Assembly: GCF_003634045.1 (NCBI RefSeq)
Contig: NZ_RBIM01000003.1
Coordinates: 348,545 to 412,544, forward strand
DNA: 64,000 nt
Reading direction: 5' to 3'
DNA from: Maricaulis maris
GTDB lineage: Bacteria; Pseudomonadota; Alphaproteobacteria; Caulobacterales; Maricaulaceae
Shown: piece by piece, positions 42,850 to 51,725 of the stretch
Numbering within the stretch: the stretch's first letter is position 1
Layout: every line of letters begins with the position of its first letter
Notes under the pieces: model-generated
Database searches by the model: none
Told to the model about the DNA's origin: nothing
Seen by the model: only the letters and a program-made list of their open reading frames with translations
Made by a program: the position numbers and the translations under genes

Positions 42850-44019
42850 CTACCCCTCGATCGCAAACGTCAGCCCCGCATATTTCTGCAAGCGCTCGAT
42901 CAACGCCTCACCCATCGCCGGGGCCGTGGTGTAGACACCGCCGGGCGTCACATCGCGATCGACATCGAATGCCAAGCATAGACCGGCTTCGGCGATCATG
43001 CGTGAGGTCGAGCCATAGCCCGGGTCTTTCTGGCCAGAGACGCTGGCCGTCATCCGCTCACCGGTCTTGGTCAGGCCGGTGAACATGATGTCGTAGAAAC
43101 CGGTCTCACGCTCTTCCTTTGACGGTCCCTCGCCCGGCTTGGGCGGATTTTCCGACATGGATTTGTCATTGGCGATCATTTTGGCAAAGCCCTCGCCCTC
43201 ATCACCCGGCCCGGTCAGGAACATCTCGTCATAGACGAAGTCCTCGCCATACCGATGACCGAGCAAGGCGTTGGAGCGGTGGACATTCTTGGTATTGATC
43301 GAGGCCATCACGAAGGGCGCAGCCCAGGAATTGAGGTCCTCTTCAAAGACAATCCTGGCACCGCTGGGCTGTTTCGGGCCTTCAAAGCCCGGCACCAGCG
43401 AGAACGGATCTTTCAGCCAATCGATGATTTCCGGCTGTTTGCCGGCCCGCTTCATCGTCTCGGCAAAGCTCGCCGCCGTGCCGCCGGAGAACGTCCCCTT
43501 CATCTTGCGGACACGGCCTTTCACCCGGCTGATCGGTGCGGCGGTTTTGGCAATGGCGGCCTGTTGCAGGTGATAGACGCCGAGATCGAAGGGAATGGAG
43601 TCAAAGCCGCAGGACAGCACGATCCGGGCACCGCTGGCGCGAGCGGCGGCATCATGCGTGCGAATGATGTCATGCATCCAGGCTGGTTCACCGCACAGAT
43701 CAACATAATCCGTGCCCGCTTTCACGCAGGCCTCGACCAGCGGCTCGCCATACAGCTGATAGGGTCCGACCGTGGTGATGACCGCGCGCGTACGGCCTGC
43801 CATCGCCGCCAGTGAGGCCGCATCGGCACTGTCAGCCACGATCAGCGGTGTGTCCGCCGGTGCGCCGATCAGATCGCGCACCTCGGCCAACTTGGCCTGC
43901 GACCGGCCCGCCATCGCCCATGTCAGCCCACCATGCGTGGCGGCAAGATATTCGGCGACCAATCGTCCCGTAAAACCTGTCGCGCCAAAGACGACCACAT
44001 CGAATTCGCGTTCTGTCAT
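42850..44019 (-). CDS. Saccharopine-dehydrogenase-like NAD(P)-binding oxidoreductase
   Basis: A protein of 389 residues. The Rossmann start is VVVFGATGFTGRLVAEYLA, followed by GRSQAKLAEVR for cofactor binding. TTVGPYQLYGEPLVEACVKAGTDYVDLCGE is diagnostic for the trans-acting enoyl reductase / saccharopine dehydrogenase-like group. In actinobacteria such proteins act in lipid synthesis; here the substrate is unknown. The ATG at 44019 has a GGGGA site 6 nt upstream, better than the one at 44025. Confidence 0.88.
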   Translation of the reverse strand: MTEREFDVVVFGATGFTGRLVAEYLAATHGGLTWAMAGRSQAKLAEVRDLIGAPADTPLIVADSADAASLAAMAGRTRAVITTVGPYQLYGEPLVEACVKAGTDYVDLCGEPAWMHDIIRTHDAAARASGARIVLSCGFDSIPFDLGVYHLQQAAIAKTAAPISRVKGRVRKMKGTFSGGTAASFAETMKRAGKQPEIIDWLKDPFSLVPGFEGPKQPSGARIVFEEDLNSWAAPFVMASINTKNVHRSNALLGHRYGEDFVYDEMFLTGPGDEGEGFAKMIANDKSMSENPPKPGEGPSKEERETGFYDIMFTGLTKTGERMTASVSGQKDPGYGSTSRMIAEAGLCLAFDVDRDVTPGGVYTTAPAMGEALIERLQKYAGLTFAIEG

Positions 44020-44110
44020 TTTCATCCCCGACCGTTGAATTTCTGATTTGTGTTTATGGAGGCGTGGATGATGGGACGATCAGGGGCATACCCGCAAGTC
44101 GAAGAGCCAG

Positions 44111-44707
44111 TCAGGAGCCGGTGCCGATCCCGGGTATCAAGCGTGACGGGTCATGACGGGTGCCGTTCTCGCGCACTTCGATATGCAGATGTGGCCCGGT
44201 TGCATTACCGGTGCGACCGACGCGGCCGATCTGCTCACCGCCCAGCAAGTCTTGGCCGACCGAGACATCGACGGCTGATAGATGCGCATAGAGTGTCGTC
44301 CAACCCCGACCGTGGTCGATCAGGACGACCTGACCCCAAGCGGCCGATCCTTGATATCCGTATCCGGCATAGATCACGCGCCCCGCGCCCGCGGCGCGAA
44401 CCGGCGTCCCGCGCGGCGCCGAGATGTCGGTCCCGGAATGCACCCGCCCGCCGCCGCGGACAGCGCCGAAACGGGAGTAAACAATGCCTTCGACGACCGG
44501 ATAGGAAAACAGGACAGCGCCCGGGTCCGGCGCAGTGTCATGGCCGGGAATCGCGGAGCCCGGCGGCGCTCCCGCCAGGTCGGGCGCGAGCGGCGTGACC
44601 GGTTCTTGTCGGGGAGATTGGGCGCAAGCAGCGATCACCACCGGCGCGAGAAGCGCTGTGATGATCGCGATATTGCGTCCCGACGTCATGCCCCGCGGCC
44701 CTGCCAT
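44111..44707 (-). CDS. M23 endopeptidase-like lipoprotein
   Basis: A 198-residue protein with a lipobox (VIAAC) and a short Pro-rich linker. The LytM domain shows HSGTDISAPRGTPV, YAHLS and GPHLHIEV, so all zinc ligands are present. It aligns along its whole domain with the C-terminal M23 domain of the next gene upstream, including the GxxIGRVGxTGxxTGPHxH block, so the two look like a tandem duplication. It is third in the BlaI operon, with 51 nt before it. Likely a cell-wall endopeptidase or amidase activator. Confidence 0.88.
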   Translation of the reverse strand: MAGPRGMTSGRNIAIITALLAPVVIAACAQSPRQEPVTPLAPDLAGAPPGSAIPGHDTAPDPGAVLFSYPVVEGIVYSRFGAVRGGGRVHSGTDISAPRGTPVRAAGAGRVIYAGYGYQGSAAWGQVVLIDHGRGWTTLYAHLSAVDVSVGQDLLGGEQIGRVGRTGNATGPHLHIEVRENGTRHDPSRLIPGIGTGS

Positions 44708-44758
44708 TCAACCTGGCGACATTAAAGCCCGACACTGTTGAACCAAAGCTGAACCCGT

Positions 44759-46741
44759 TCAGCGCAGGCCGGGCAGACGGCTGGCCGGATCGATGCGCTC
44801 GCCATTCCGGCGCAGTTCGACATGGACATGCGGTCCGGTCGAGCGACCGGTTGAACCCACCCGTCCGATTTGCTGGCCGGCTTCGACATGATCGCCGACC
44901 TCGACATCAAATCCCTGCATGTGGGCATAGACTGTTTCCCAACCCGCACCATGGTCGATGACCACCGTATTGCCCCAGGCCGGCCAGCCATTCAGCCCCG
45001 CCTCGGCGTGGACAATTGTGCCAGCGCCCGGCGCCCGGATCGGCGTGCCACTGGCGGCTGCGATGTCGGTGCCATGATGATCCGACGAAATGTCAGCTGC
45101 CGGCGCGCGGCGAGGTCCGAAACGGCTCGAAATTCGACCGTCGGCAACGGTGTGCGTGAAGGCAGGCGCCGGCACCGCTGCATCAGCGGGCGCGGCGTGT
45201 TTCCGTCCGTCCGGTCGCGGTGCTGCACGCGGCGTGGCGGCCGGCTCGACAGCCTCCACCTCGGGGGCCGGCTCGAGACCCGGCTCCGCTTGAACCGGGG
45301 CGGTCGGCGCCACAGACGTGACTGGATCCGGACGCGGCGCGCGGCTGTCGCCATCCCCCGCCATCACCCAGGAATTGCCGGGTTCAAAATCGAAACGGGT
45401 GACATTGCCGTCGTCATCAATCATCGCGTAGCGCGGTTCCTCGCCTTCGTTCGGCTCAAGGAAAATGAACTCGACACTGCCCTCGCCGTCCATGAACGCA
45501 ACATCGCCGGACGAGCTCCCCTCTCGGGGTTCGAAAATGATTTCCCGACCGTCTTCGGTCCGGAACACCCTGTGCCCGTCAATGCCGTCACTCTCATGCT
45601 CATCGTGGATGCGGCCCTCATGATCCGGACCAAAGGCGTGTTCGCCATGAGGGTCCGGTTCGAAATGAAGCTCGTCATCGTCATGAAGTTCCGGGTCGCC
45701 ATTCGGCGCCGCATGGAAACGCACGACATGGTTCTCGGCAGGATTGTTGAGGTCGACCACAAGCTGGGACCGCTCGGTCAAAGCGGCCTGGGCGCAGGCC
45801 ACCGGCAGGATGGAAACGCCGGCCAGCATGACCGCCAGCAGCCGTGAGGATGGACGGGCGGAACGGCCCGACAGAATGGCTTTGATACGCATTTCTCGAT
45901 GTCTCCTGTCATCGGGTCCGAAGGCCGACACCAGCTGGGCCGGGCTTCGCATCATGGTGATCAGCGTCGCCGCATAGGGCTTGCGCTCAGCGCCCCCCAG
46001 CGCTTCCAGACTTTCCGCATCACAATCAATTTCGCGCGCCTCATGCAGCTCACGCTCGATCCGGCGCAGCGGCCAATGGAACCAGAGCGCCACCATGAGG
46101 GCCGCGCCCAGCAGGCGGTCCTGCTCATCACCGCGGCGGTAGTGGACGAGTTCATGGGTCAATGCATAACGGCTGGCGGCGGTATCATCGAGCAGGTCGG
46201 GCGCGGCCAGGATGACCGGATTCCAGCCCGTCAGGAGCGGCGATGCGAGGCCGTCGCGCAGGCGGAAATCCGGCGTCTCGACGCCGACCCGCGCGGCCAG
46301 CATGGACAGATAGTCCTGGGCAATTTCCGGCGCCGGTCGGCTGCCGGCGAGCAGCAGCGCGCGGCGACCATGACGCAGGGCCGCCCCTGCCAGGGCGACC
46401 AGCAGACCGGCAAGATAGGTCCCGGCCAGGGGCAGCCGCCAATCGATCGCTGCGAGGATTGCGACCGGCCCGGGGCCGGCCTGTGCCCTGGCCGCCATGT
46501 CGCCAGACGGCAACGCGCCTCCGGGCAGGGGCGCGTGCATCGGCGCGCTGACGGTGTCGGGAATGGAATAGATAATGGGTGCCAGCAACAGAGGCGTCAG
46601 GGCGGCCCAGCGCGCCGTGCGCCACAGGCCGGAACCGCCAGCGCCGCGGCGGGTCTGCCAGCTGGCCAACACCAGTGCGAGAAGTCCCGACAGCAGCGAC
46701 AGCGCCGCGCCGATCAGCAGGGCTTGAAACAGGCCGGACAT
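44759..46741 (-). CDS. BlaR1-type M56 sensor protease fused to an M23 domain
   Basis: A 660-residue membrane protein. The N-terminal M56 part has helices near 5-27, 45-60 and 105-125. Its zinc site HELVH is at His196-His200, followed by the DEQDRLL and EIDCDAESL blocks typical of BlaR1/MecR1. A fourth helix near 290-310 leads to a periplasmic His/Asp/Glu-rich linker (about 325-445). Instead of a penicillin-binding sensor it ends in an M23 domain with His555, Asp559 and His638/His640 ligands. It shares one base with blaI. M56 proteins cleave BlaI when the outer domain senses a signal; here that domain is wall-binding or wall-cutting. Confidence 0.88.
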   Translation of the reverse strand: MSGLFQALLIGAALSLLSGLLALVLASWQTRRGAGGSGLWRTARWAALTPLLLAPIIYSIPDTVSAPMHAPLPGGALPSGDMAARAQAGPGPVAILAAIDWRLPLAGTYLAGLLVALAGAALRHGRRALLLAGSRPAPEIAQDYLSMLAARVGVETPDFRLRDGLASPLLTGWNPVILAAPDLLDDTAASRYALTHELVHYRRGDEQDRLLGAALMVALWFHWPLRRIERELHEAREIDCDAESLEALGGAERKPYAATLITMMRSPAQLVSAFGPDDRRHREMRIKAILSGRSARPSSRLLAVMLAGVSILPVACAQAALTERSQLVVDLNNPAENHVVRFHAAPNGDPELHDDDELHFEPDPHGEHAFGPDHEGRIHDEHESDGIDGHRVFRTEDGREIIFEPREGSSSGDVAFMDGEGSVEFIFLEPNEGEEPRYAMIDDDGNVTRFDFEPGNSWVMAGDGDSRAPRPDPVTSVAPTAPVQAEPGLEPAPEVEAVEPAATPRAAPRPDGRKHAAPADAAVPAPAFTHTVADGRISSRFGPRRAPAADISSDHHGTDIAAASGTPIRAPGAGTIVHAEAGLNGWPAWGNTVVIDHGAGWETVYAHMQGFDVEVGDHVEAGQQIGRVGSTGRSTGPHVHVELRRNGERIDPASRLPGLR

Positions 46742-47166
46742 CAGCGCCCCTCCCCGCCGGTTTCATCCCCCTCGTCCTTCGCCGATGCGTCGGAAGTCTC
46801 GAGCAATCGCGTCAACGCCTCCGCCTCGGCATCCGAGAACAGCCGACTGTTGGCGAAGGTGGTCGCCGGAAGCGGACCGTCCATGTCGAGGACATTGGCC
46901 GCGAAATCGCGGATCAGGCGCCCCATCAGCGTGACTTTTTCAACCCGGGCCTCGAACACCGACAGGCCGTGCACGTCCTTTCGTGCCACCAATCCTTTTT
47001 CCGTCATCCGCGCCAACAGGGTCCGTGTCGTCGAGTAAGACCACCCGGTCACGCCTTCGATACGACTTTGAACCTCACGGGCTGACTGCGGACCGGCGGT
47101 CCACAAATGCTTGAGAATGGCCAGCTCGGCCTGGGAGGGGGCAGTGGTGGTTGTGTTCGCGGGCAT
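46741..47166 (-). CDS. BlaI/MecI-family transcriptional repressor
   Basis: A dimeric winged-helix repressor of 141 residues. It has the family start AELAILKHLWTAGPQSAREVQ, recognition helix WSYSTTRTLLARMTEKGLV and the C-terminal dimer region that M56 proteases cut. The ATG at 47166 is preferred by family length; ATG 47181 and GTG 47190 are in frame. First gene of the operon with the M56-M23 sensor and the M23 lipoprotein. Two operator-like sites lie just upstream. Confidence 0.9.
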   Translation of the reverse strand: MPANTTTTAPSQAELAILKHLWTAGPQSAREVQSRIEGVTGWSYSTTRTLLARMTEKGLVARKDVHGLSVFEARVEKVTLMGRLIRDFAANVLDMDGPLPATTFANSRLFSDAEAEALTRLLETSDASAKDEGDETGGEGR

Positions 47167-47202
47167 CGGCTGGTCTCGCATTTGGGTCACGCGGCTTCGC
47201 GC

Positions 47203-47245
47203 TACATCTGTCGCATGACGTTACACTCGTAGCACGCGCTGTCAA
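47203..47245 (-). promoter_or_regulatory. BlaI operator pair and -35 element
   Basis: Two sites match the BlaI/CopY operator TACANNTGTA at seven of eight defined positions each: GACAGATGTA (47203-47212) and TACGAGTGTA (47222-47231) on the minus strand, 19 nt apart. A perfect minus-strand TTGACA lies at 47240-47245, so the second site falls between -35 and -10. The -10 itself is not clear. This fits repression of the operon by its own first product. Confidence 0.55.
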
Positions 47246-47258
47246 GCGAGCTCGATGC

Positions 47259-47287
47259 TTGACGCGTTACAACACGCACTTTCTAAC
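47259..47287 (+). promoter_or_regulatory. Predicted promoter of the ELM1-like gene
   Basis: TTGACG (47259-47264), a 17-nt spacer and TCTAAC (47282-47287) place transcription start near the ATG at 47295, implying a leaderless mRNA. Its -35 forms a 7-bp inverted repeat with the divergent TTGACA of the BlaI operon (GTCAAGC/GCTTGAC). Confidence 0.45.
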
Positions 47288-47294
47288 TGGCCCC

Positions 47295-48251
47295 ATGTCT
47301 CGCCTCACAGGTAAAAGCACGACGATCTGGGTCGTATCCGACGGCCGTCGCGGCATCGAGAATCAGGCGCTCGGCCTGGCCGAGGCCATGGCGCGGCAGA
47401 TCGACGGCCCGGTCACAATCGAACGCGTCACGGTGCGCAAGGACGGCTTCGTCACGCTGCCGGCGCGGTCCGACCCGGACATCTGGATCGGTTGCGGGCG
47501 CGCCGCCATCCCGCTGGCACGTCGCCACAAGCGGATCTTCCCCGACAGTTACTTCATCTATGTGCAGGATCCACGCAGCCGGCATGGTGATTTCGACCTG
47601 ATCATTGCGCCGCGACATGATCGTCTGCACGGCGATAATGTGATCACCATGATCGGCTCACCCAACCGGGTCACCGATGATGTGCTCGCGGCCGGCAAGG
47701 CAGGCTTTGCCACCGAGCTCGATGCCCTGCCCGGTAAACGCGCCGCCGTGTTGATCGGCGGCAATTCCAAGCGCTTCAAGCTCGATGACACCAGCGCCGA
47801 TTATCTTGAGGCACGGCTCGACGATCTGTTGGCCCAGGGCATCGCGTTGATGATCACGGTGTCGCGGCGAACGCCGGACCCAATGCGCGAGCGCTTCCGA
47901 AGGCATTTCGAGGCGGAGCCGGGAGCCTGGTATCATGACGGCGACGGACCCAATCCCTATTTCGCATTTCTGGCGGCGGCCGACTGGATCTTCGTGACCG
48001 AGGAATCAACCAACATGCTGGTCGAAGCCTGCACGACCGGGCGGCCGGTCTACGCCCTGCCGCTGACCGGCACGCCCGGCAAATTTGCCCGCCTGCACGC
48101 CGACCTGGAAGCCCATGGTGCCGTCCGTCCCTATCTCGGAGAGCTTGCGCAATGGACCTATGCGCCGCTCGATGAAACCGGACGGGTCGCTGGCGAATGC
48201 CTGCGGCGCTACCGTCAACACGCTGGCGGGCTGACCGATGCGACGGGGTAG
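47295..48251 (+). CDS. ELM1/GtrOC1 family putative glycosyltransferase-like protein
   Basis: A 318-residue protein of the family annotated as mitochondrial fission ELM1 after its plant member (WVVSDGRRGIENQALGLAEA, DPDIWIGCGRAAIPLARR, FIYVQDPR, IAPRHDRLHGDNV). The C-terminal half has the GT-B-like FVTEESTNMLVEACTTGRPVYALPL, suggesting nucleotide-sugar binding. In bacteria a role in cell-envelope glycan synthesis is more plausible than fission. The start at 47295 gives a normal N terminus; the frame upstream to 47151 runs through the promoter. Confidence 0.88.
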   Translation: MSRLTGKSTTIWVVSDGRRGIENQALGLAEAMARQIDGPVTIERVTVRKDGFVTLPARSDPDIWIGCGRAAIPLARRHKRIFPDSYFIYVQDPRSRHGDFDLIIAPRHDRLHGDNVITMIGSPNRVTDDVLAAGKAGFATELDALPGKRAAVLIGGNSKRFKLDDTSADYLEARLDDLLAQGIALMITVSRRTPDPMRERFRRHFEAEPGAWYHDGDGPNPYFAFLAAADWIFVTEESTNMLVEACTTGRPVYALPLTGTPGKFARLHADLEAHGAVRPYLGELAQWTYAPLDETGRVAGECLRRYRQHAGGLTDATG

Positions 48252-48281
48252 GCCGCAGCGCCGACTTGGATGGGAGAGATC

Positions 48282-48743
48282 ATGACCCTGCAGGATGAAG
48301 CCGCCATTGTGGCGCGCCACGACAATGTCTGGCTGGCCAGCCAGCCCGGCGAAGCCGATTTGCAAGCCTGGGCCGAAGCCGGCGCGCGCACCGTCATCAA
48401 CTCGCGCACCCCCGAGGAGACCGCTGGCCTGCCTTTCGACCTCGCCGCAGCCGTGGCCACGCTCGGAATGCGCTATGTCGAAATGCCGATCGGCGGCCAA
48501 TACGGGGCCGATCCCGCCTTCACGCTGGCCTTGGCCGGGATATTGGACGACAGCGACGGCGACAGCGACAGCGACGGGGCGGTGGTCATGCATTGCCGGT
48601 CGGGCACGCGCTCGGCCCATCTCTACGCCGCCCACCTGATCGCGACCGGCAAAGCGGGGACCGACCCGTTTGACACGATGGGATGGCCGGGCGGACGCGA
48701 CCCCGGCATGGTTCGCGCCTTGTTGCCGCCGGTCGGTGAATAG
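48282..48743 (+). CDS. Small Cys-x5-Arg phosphatase / sulfur-transferase family protein (TIGR01244-like)
   Basis: A 153-residue cytoplasmic protein with the P-loop HCRSGTRSA of dual-specificity-phosphatase-like enzymes. The upstream blocks VWLASQPGEADLQ and VINSRTPEE match the beta-lactamase-hydrolase-like/TIGR01244 group. An Asp/Ser tandem repeat (DSDGDSDSD, a 6-nt DNA repeat) sits just before the active loop. The start at 48282 has a GGGAGAG site. Substrate unknown; a link to sulfide or persulfide metabolism is suggested for relatives. Confidence 0.8.
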   Translation: MTLQDEAAIVARHDNVWLASQPGEADLQAWAEAGARTVINSRTPEETAGLPFDLAAAVATLGMRYVEMPIGGQYGADPAFTLALAGILDDSDGDSDSDGAVVMHCRSGTRSAHLYAAHLIATGKAGTDPFDTMGWPGGRDPGMVRALLPPVGE

Positions 48744-48886
48744 CCACCCGTTGATCGCGCCCGGCCGATACGCAACGCAAGGCCGGGCTGCAAAGACGGG
48801 CAGGCAAAGCGCGGACGATTGCCTATATAGACATCCAATCCATCATCGGGGATTCGCCCCGTTCTGACTGACTTTGAGGTTCGACC

Positions 48887-49831
48887 ATGTCCGAGACGCG
48901 TCACTCGCGCCTGATCATCATCGGCTCCGGCGCTGCCGGCTACACCGCTGCCATTTATGCCGCCCGCGCCATGCTCGAGCCGACGCTGATCGCTGGCCTG
49001 CAGCCGGGCGGGCAGCTGACCATCACCACCGATGTCGAGAATTACCCGGGCTTCGCCGATGTCATCCAGGGCCCTTGGCTGATGGAGCAAATGCGCGAGC
49101 AGGCCGAAAAAGTCGGCACTGACATGGTCTCCGACATCATTGTCGAGGCCGACCTCAAATCACGTCCCTTCGTGCTCAAGGGCGACAGCGGCACGACCTA
49201 TACCGCCGACAGCGTCATCATCGCCACCGGCGCCCAGGCCAAATGGCTGGGGCTGGAGAGCGAGCAGACATTCCAGGGCTTCGGTGTTTCGGCCTGTGCG
49301 ACCTGTGACGGTTTCTTCTATCGCGGCAAGGAAGTTGTTGTCGTCGGCGGCGGCAATACCGCGGTCGAGGAAGCTCTCTTCCTGACCAATTTCGCCTCCA
49401 AGGTCACCCTCGTGCACCGCCGCGACAGCCTGCGCGCCGAAAAGGTGATGCAGGACCGCCTGTTCAAGCACGAAAAGATCGAAGTCGTATGGGACAGCGC
49501 CGTCGAGGAAGTCCTTGGCGACACCAACCCGCCCGGCGTGACAGCTGTCCGCGTGAAGAATCTCAAGACCGGTGCGATGACTGATATTCCGGCCCACGGC
49601 TTCTTCGTCGCCATCGGCCATGCGCCGGCAACCGAGCTCTTCGCCGCCCAGCTGGAAACCAAGGAAGGCGGCTATCTGGTCGTCGAGCCCGGAACGCCGA
49701 AAACCTCCATCCCCGGCGTGTTCGCCGCTGGTGACGTGACCGACGACGTCTACCGTCAGGCCGTCACGGCGGCGGGCATGGGCTGTATGGCCGCGCTGGA
49801 AGCCGAGCGCTTCCTGGCCGCCCAGGAATAG
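48887..49831 (+). CDS. trxB: Thioredoxin-disulfide reductase
   Basis: A 314-residue NADPH/FAD enzyme that reduces thioredoxin. The FAD loop is GSGAAGYTAAIYAARA, the redox dithiol ACATCDGFF, the NADPH loop GGGNTAVEEAL and the C-terminal FAD motif GVFAAGDVTD. All match low-molecular-weight TrxB. It stands between the small phosphatase and a TetR gene with its own leader. Confidence 0.97.
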   Translation: MSETRHSRLIIIGSGAAGYTAAIYAARAMLEPTLIAGLQPGGQLTITTDVENYPGFADVIQGPWLMEQMREQAEKVGTDMVSDIIVEADLKSRPFVLKGDSGTTYTADSVIIATGAQAKWLGLESEQTFQGFGVSACATCDGFFYRGKEVVVVGGGNTAVEEALFLTNFASKVTLVHRRDSLRAEKVMQDRLFKHEKIEVVWDSAVEEVLGDTNPPGVTAVRVKNLKTGAMTDIPAHGFFVAIGHAPATELFAAQLETKEGGYLVVEPGTPKTSIPGVFAAGDVTDDVYRQAVTAAGMGCMAALEAERFLAAQE

Positions 49832-49882
49832 GCGGGCCGACCACGCTGGACTGCGGCGCGCCGCGGCGGGAGACTGGGCTTC

Positions 49883-50449
49883 ATGCTGGATGATCAGAGC
49901 ACGACCCGGACCCGCATCATGCGCGCCGCCCTCGACCTCGTCGCAAACGACGGGTTCGCGGCGACGACGACGGCGGCCATCGCGCGGGCAACCGGATTAG
50001 CGGAAGGCACGCTCTATCGCCATTTCCCCGGCAAGGATGCACTCTTCCTGGCGATCTATCGGCAGCTCAAACAGGAAGTGTTTGAGACAGTTCAGGCCAA
50101 GACCGTGCCCGGCGGTTCGCCGCGCGACCGTTTCGGCCAGCTGTGGATGGGCGTCTGGCACGCCTATCTCTCCGATCCGGCGGCCTTCACCTATGGCCAG
50201 CGCTTCGCCGAAAGTCCGCTATCGGGCAGCGAAGGTGTTGCCCATGAGGGGTTTTACCAGCACGTCGCCGATCTGATGCGCGACGGCCAGGAGGCCGGCC
50301 TCATCAAACCGCTGCCGGGATCCGTGCTGCGCGCCTTTTTCTTCCCACCCCTCATGTCGATGCTGAAACAGGCCTTGGCCGGCCACACCTGGCAAGCAAC
50401 AGAAATCGATGCCGCCATTGAGGCCGCATGGGACAGCTGGGCCGTCTGA
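49883..50449 (+). CDS. TetR-family transcriptional regulator
   Basis: A 188-residue repressor with an N-terminal helix-turn-helix (RIMRAALDLVANDGFAATTTAAIARATGLAEGTLYRHFPGKDALF) and a ligand-binding C-terminal domain of no specific type. A 12-bp perfect palindrome follows its stop, upstream of the aldo/keto reductase, so that gene is a likely target. Inducer unknown. Confidence 0.9.
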   Translation: MLDDQSTTRTRIMRAALDLVANDGFAATTTAAIARATGLAEGTLYRHFPGKDALFLAIYRQLKQEVFETVQAKTVPGGSPRDRFGQLWMGVWHAYLSDPAAFTYGQRFAESPLSGSEGVAHEGFYQHVADLMRDGQEAGLIKPLPGSVLRAFFFPPLMSMLKQALAGHTWQATEIDAAIEAAWDSWAV

Positions 50450-50504
50450 CGGTATAAATCACCAAGCGGCCCTTGCACCGGGCAACCTCGCGCACAATAT
50501 GTGA

Positions 50505-50516
50505 GTGAGCGCTCAC
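50505..50516. promoter_or_regulatory. Palindrome GTGAGCGCTCAC, probable TetR operator
   Basis: A perfect 12-bp palindrome within GTGAGTGAGCGCTCACAC, 55 nt after the TetR stop and about 85 nt before the aldo/keto reductase start. Size and placement fit a TetR-family operator controlling the reductase. Confidence 0.5.
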
Positions 50517-50600
50517 ACGCAGCTTTTACAAGCGTGCGCCCGGGAGCGTCTACCGCCAATCAAACGCCGCACAACATGCGGGCGGCATCGGGAGATCATC

Positions 50601-51593
50601 ATGCTGAAACGCGAAATCGGACACAGCGGCATTTTCGTCAACGCGATCGGGCTGGGCTGTATGGGCCTGTCGGAATTCTATGGCCCGGCCGTGGAAACCC
50701 GCGACGGGGTCGCCCTGCTGCACGCCGCCATCGATGCCGGCGTCAATCATTTCGACACCGCCCAGCTCTACGGCATGGGCGCCAATGAACGCCTGCTCGG
50801 CGAAGCTTTTCACGATCGCCGCGACAAGGTCGTGATTGCCACCAAATTCGGACCGGTGCGCGACAGGCAGACCGGCGCCTTTCTCGACGTCGACGGCTCG
50901 GAGGCGAATATGCGCGCCGCCATCGAGGAGTCGCTGCAATTCCTGAAGACCGACCATGTCGACCTTTACTACCTGCATCGCGTCGACCTGAAGACGCCGA
51001 TCGAGGAAACGGTCGGGGCCATGGCCAAGCTGGTTGACGAAGGCAAGGTGCGCGCGCTGGGCCTGTCCGAAGCCTCCGCCGACACGCTGCGACGCGCCAA
51101 CAAGGTCCATCCGATCGCCGCCTTGCAGTCGGAATACTCGATCTTCTCGCGCGATATCGAGGATGGCTCCCTCAAGGCGGTCGACGAGATCGGCGCCTCC
51201 CTGGTCGCCTATTCGCCACTCGGGCGCGGACTGCTGACCGGCAGCTACACACCGGACCATACGCCGCAGAAGGGTGACTTCCGGTCCGCCGCGACGCAGC
51301 CCCGTTTCGAAACCGAGGCGTTCAGGGCCAATCTGGAACTGGTTGACGAGGTCAAGGCGGTGGCCGCCGCCCACAACGCCAAGCCGGCCCAGATCGCCCT
51401 GGCCTGGGTGCTCGGGCGCGGCGACAACGTGCTGACCATTCCGGGCACGACCAAGCTGGCCAATCTTGAGTCCAATCTGGCCGGGGCGGATATCGGCCTG
51501 ACGACATCGGAGCGCGACCGTCTCAACGCGCTGGCGGACCGGGTCAAAGGGGCGCGCTATCCGGAAAGCCGGTCAAGCAATATCAACGCCTGA
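50601..51593 (+). CDS. Aldo/keto reductase
   Basis: A 330-residue NADPH-dependent reductase with a TIM-barrel fold. The catalytic tetrad is visible: Asp/Tyr in FDTAQLYG, Lys in VIATKFG and His in LYYLHRVD. The C-terminal cofactor block VLTIPGTTKLANLESN is present. It resembles the YajO/plant auxin-induced-like group acting on small aldehydes. The start at 50601 has a GGGAGATCATC leader. Probably controlled by the TetR upstream and useful against electrophile stress. Confidence 0.92.
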   Translation: MLKREIGHSGIFVNAIGLGCMGLSEFYGPAVETRDGVALLHAAIDAGVNHFDTAQLYGMGANERLLGEAFHDRRDKVVIATKFGPVRDRQTGAFLDVDGSEANMRAAIEESLQFLKTDHVDLYYLHRVDLKTPIEETVGAMAKLVDEGKVRALGLSEASADTLRRANKVHPIAALQSEYSIFSRDIEDGSLKAVDEIGASLVAYSPLGRGLLTGSYTPDHTPQKGDFRSAATQPRFETEAFRANLELVDEVKAVAAAHNAKPAQIALAWVLGRGDNVLTIPGTTKLANLESNLAGADIGLTTSERDRLNALADRVKGARYPESRSSNINA

Positions 51594-51725
51594 CGCCGGA
51601 TCGCTGCCATGGGACGTGTCTGTAATTTAAGGCACGTCCCTCTTGCCGCTTCGCGGCAGCCGGGTAGGGTACGCGCCCAATGCGGCCCGAAGGGTGTCGC
51701 CCGTGCACCGAACCCGGGGTTGTCG

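Noticed and set aside
44759..46741. Treating the M56-M23 fusion as two genes with a missed stop
   Set aside because: The frame is continuous through the linker with no ribosome site or start near the M23 domain.
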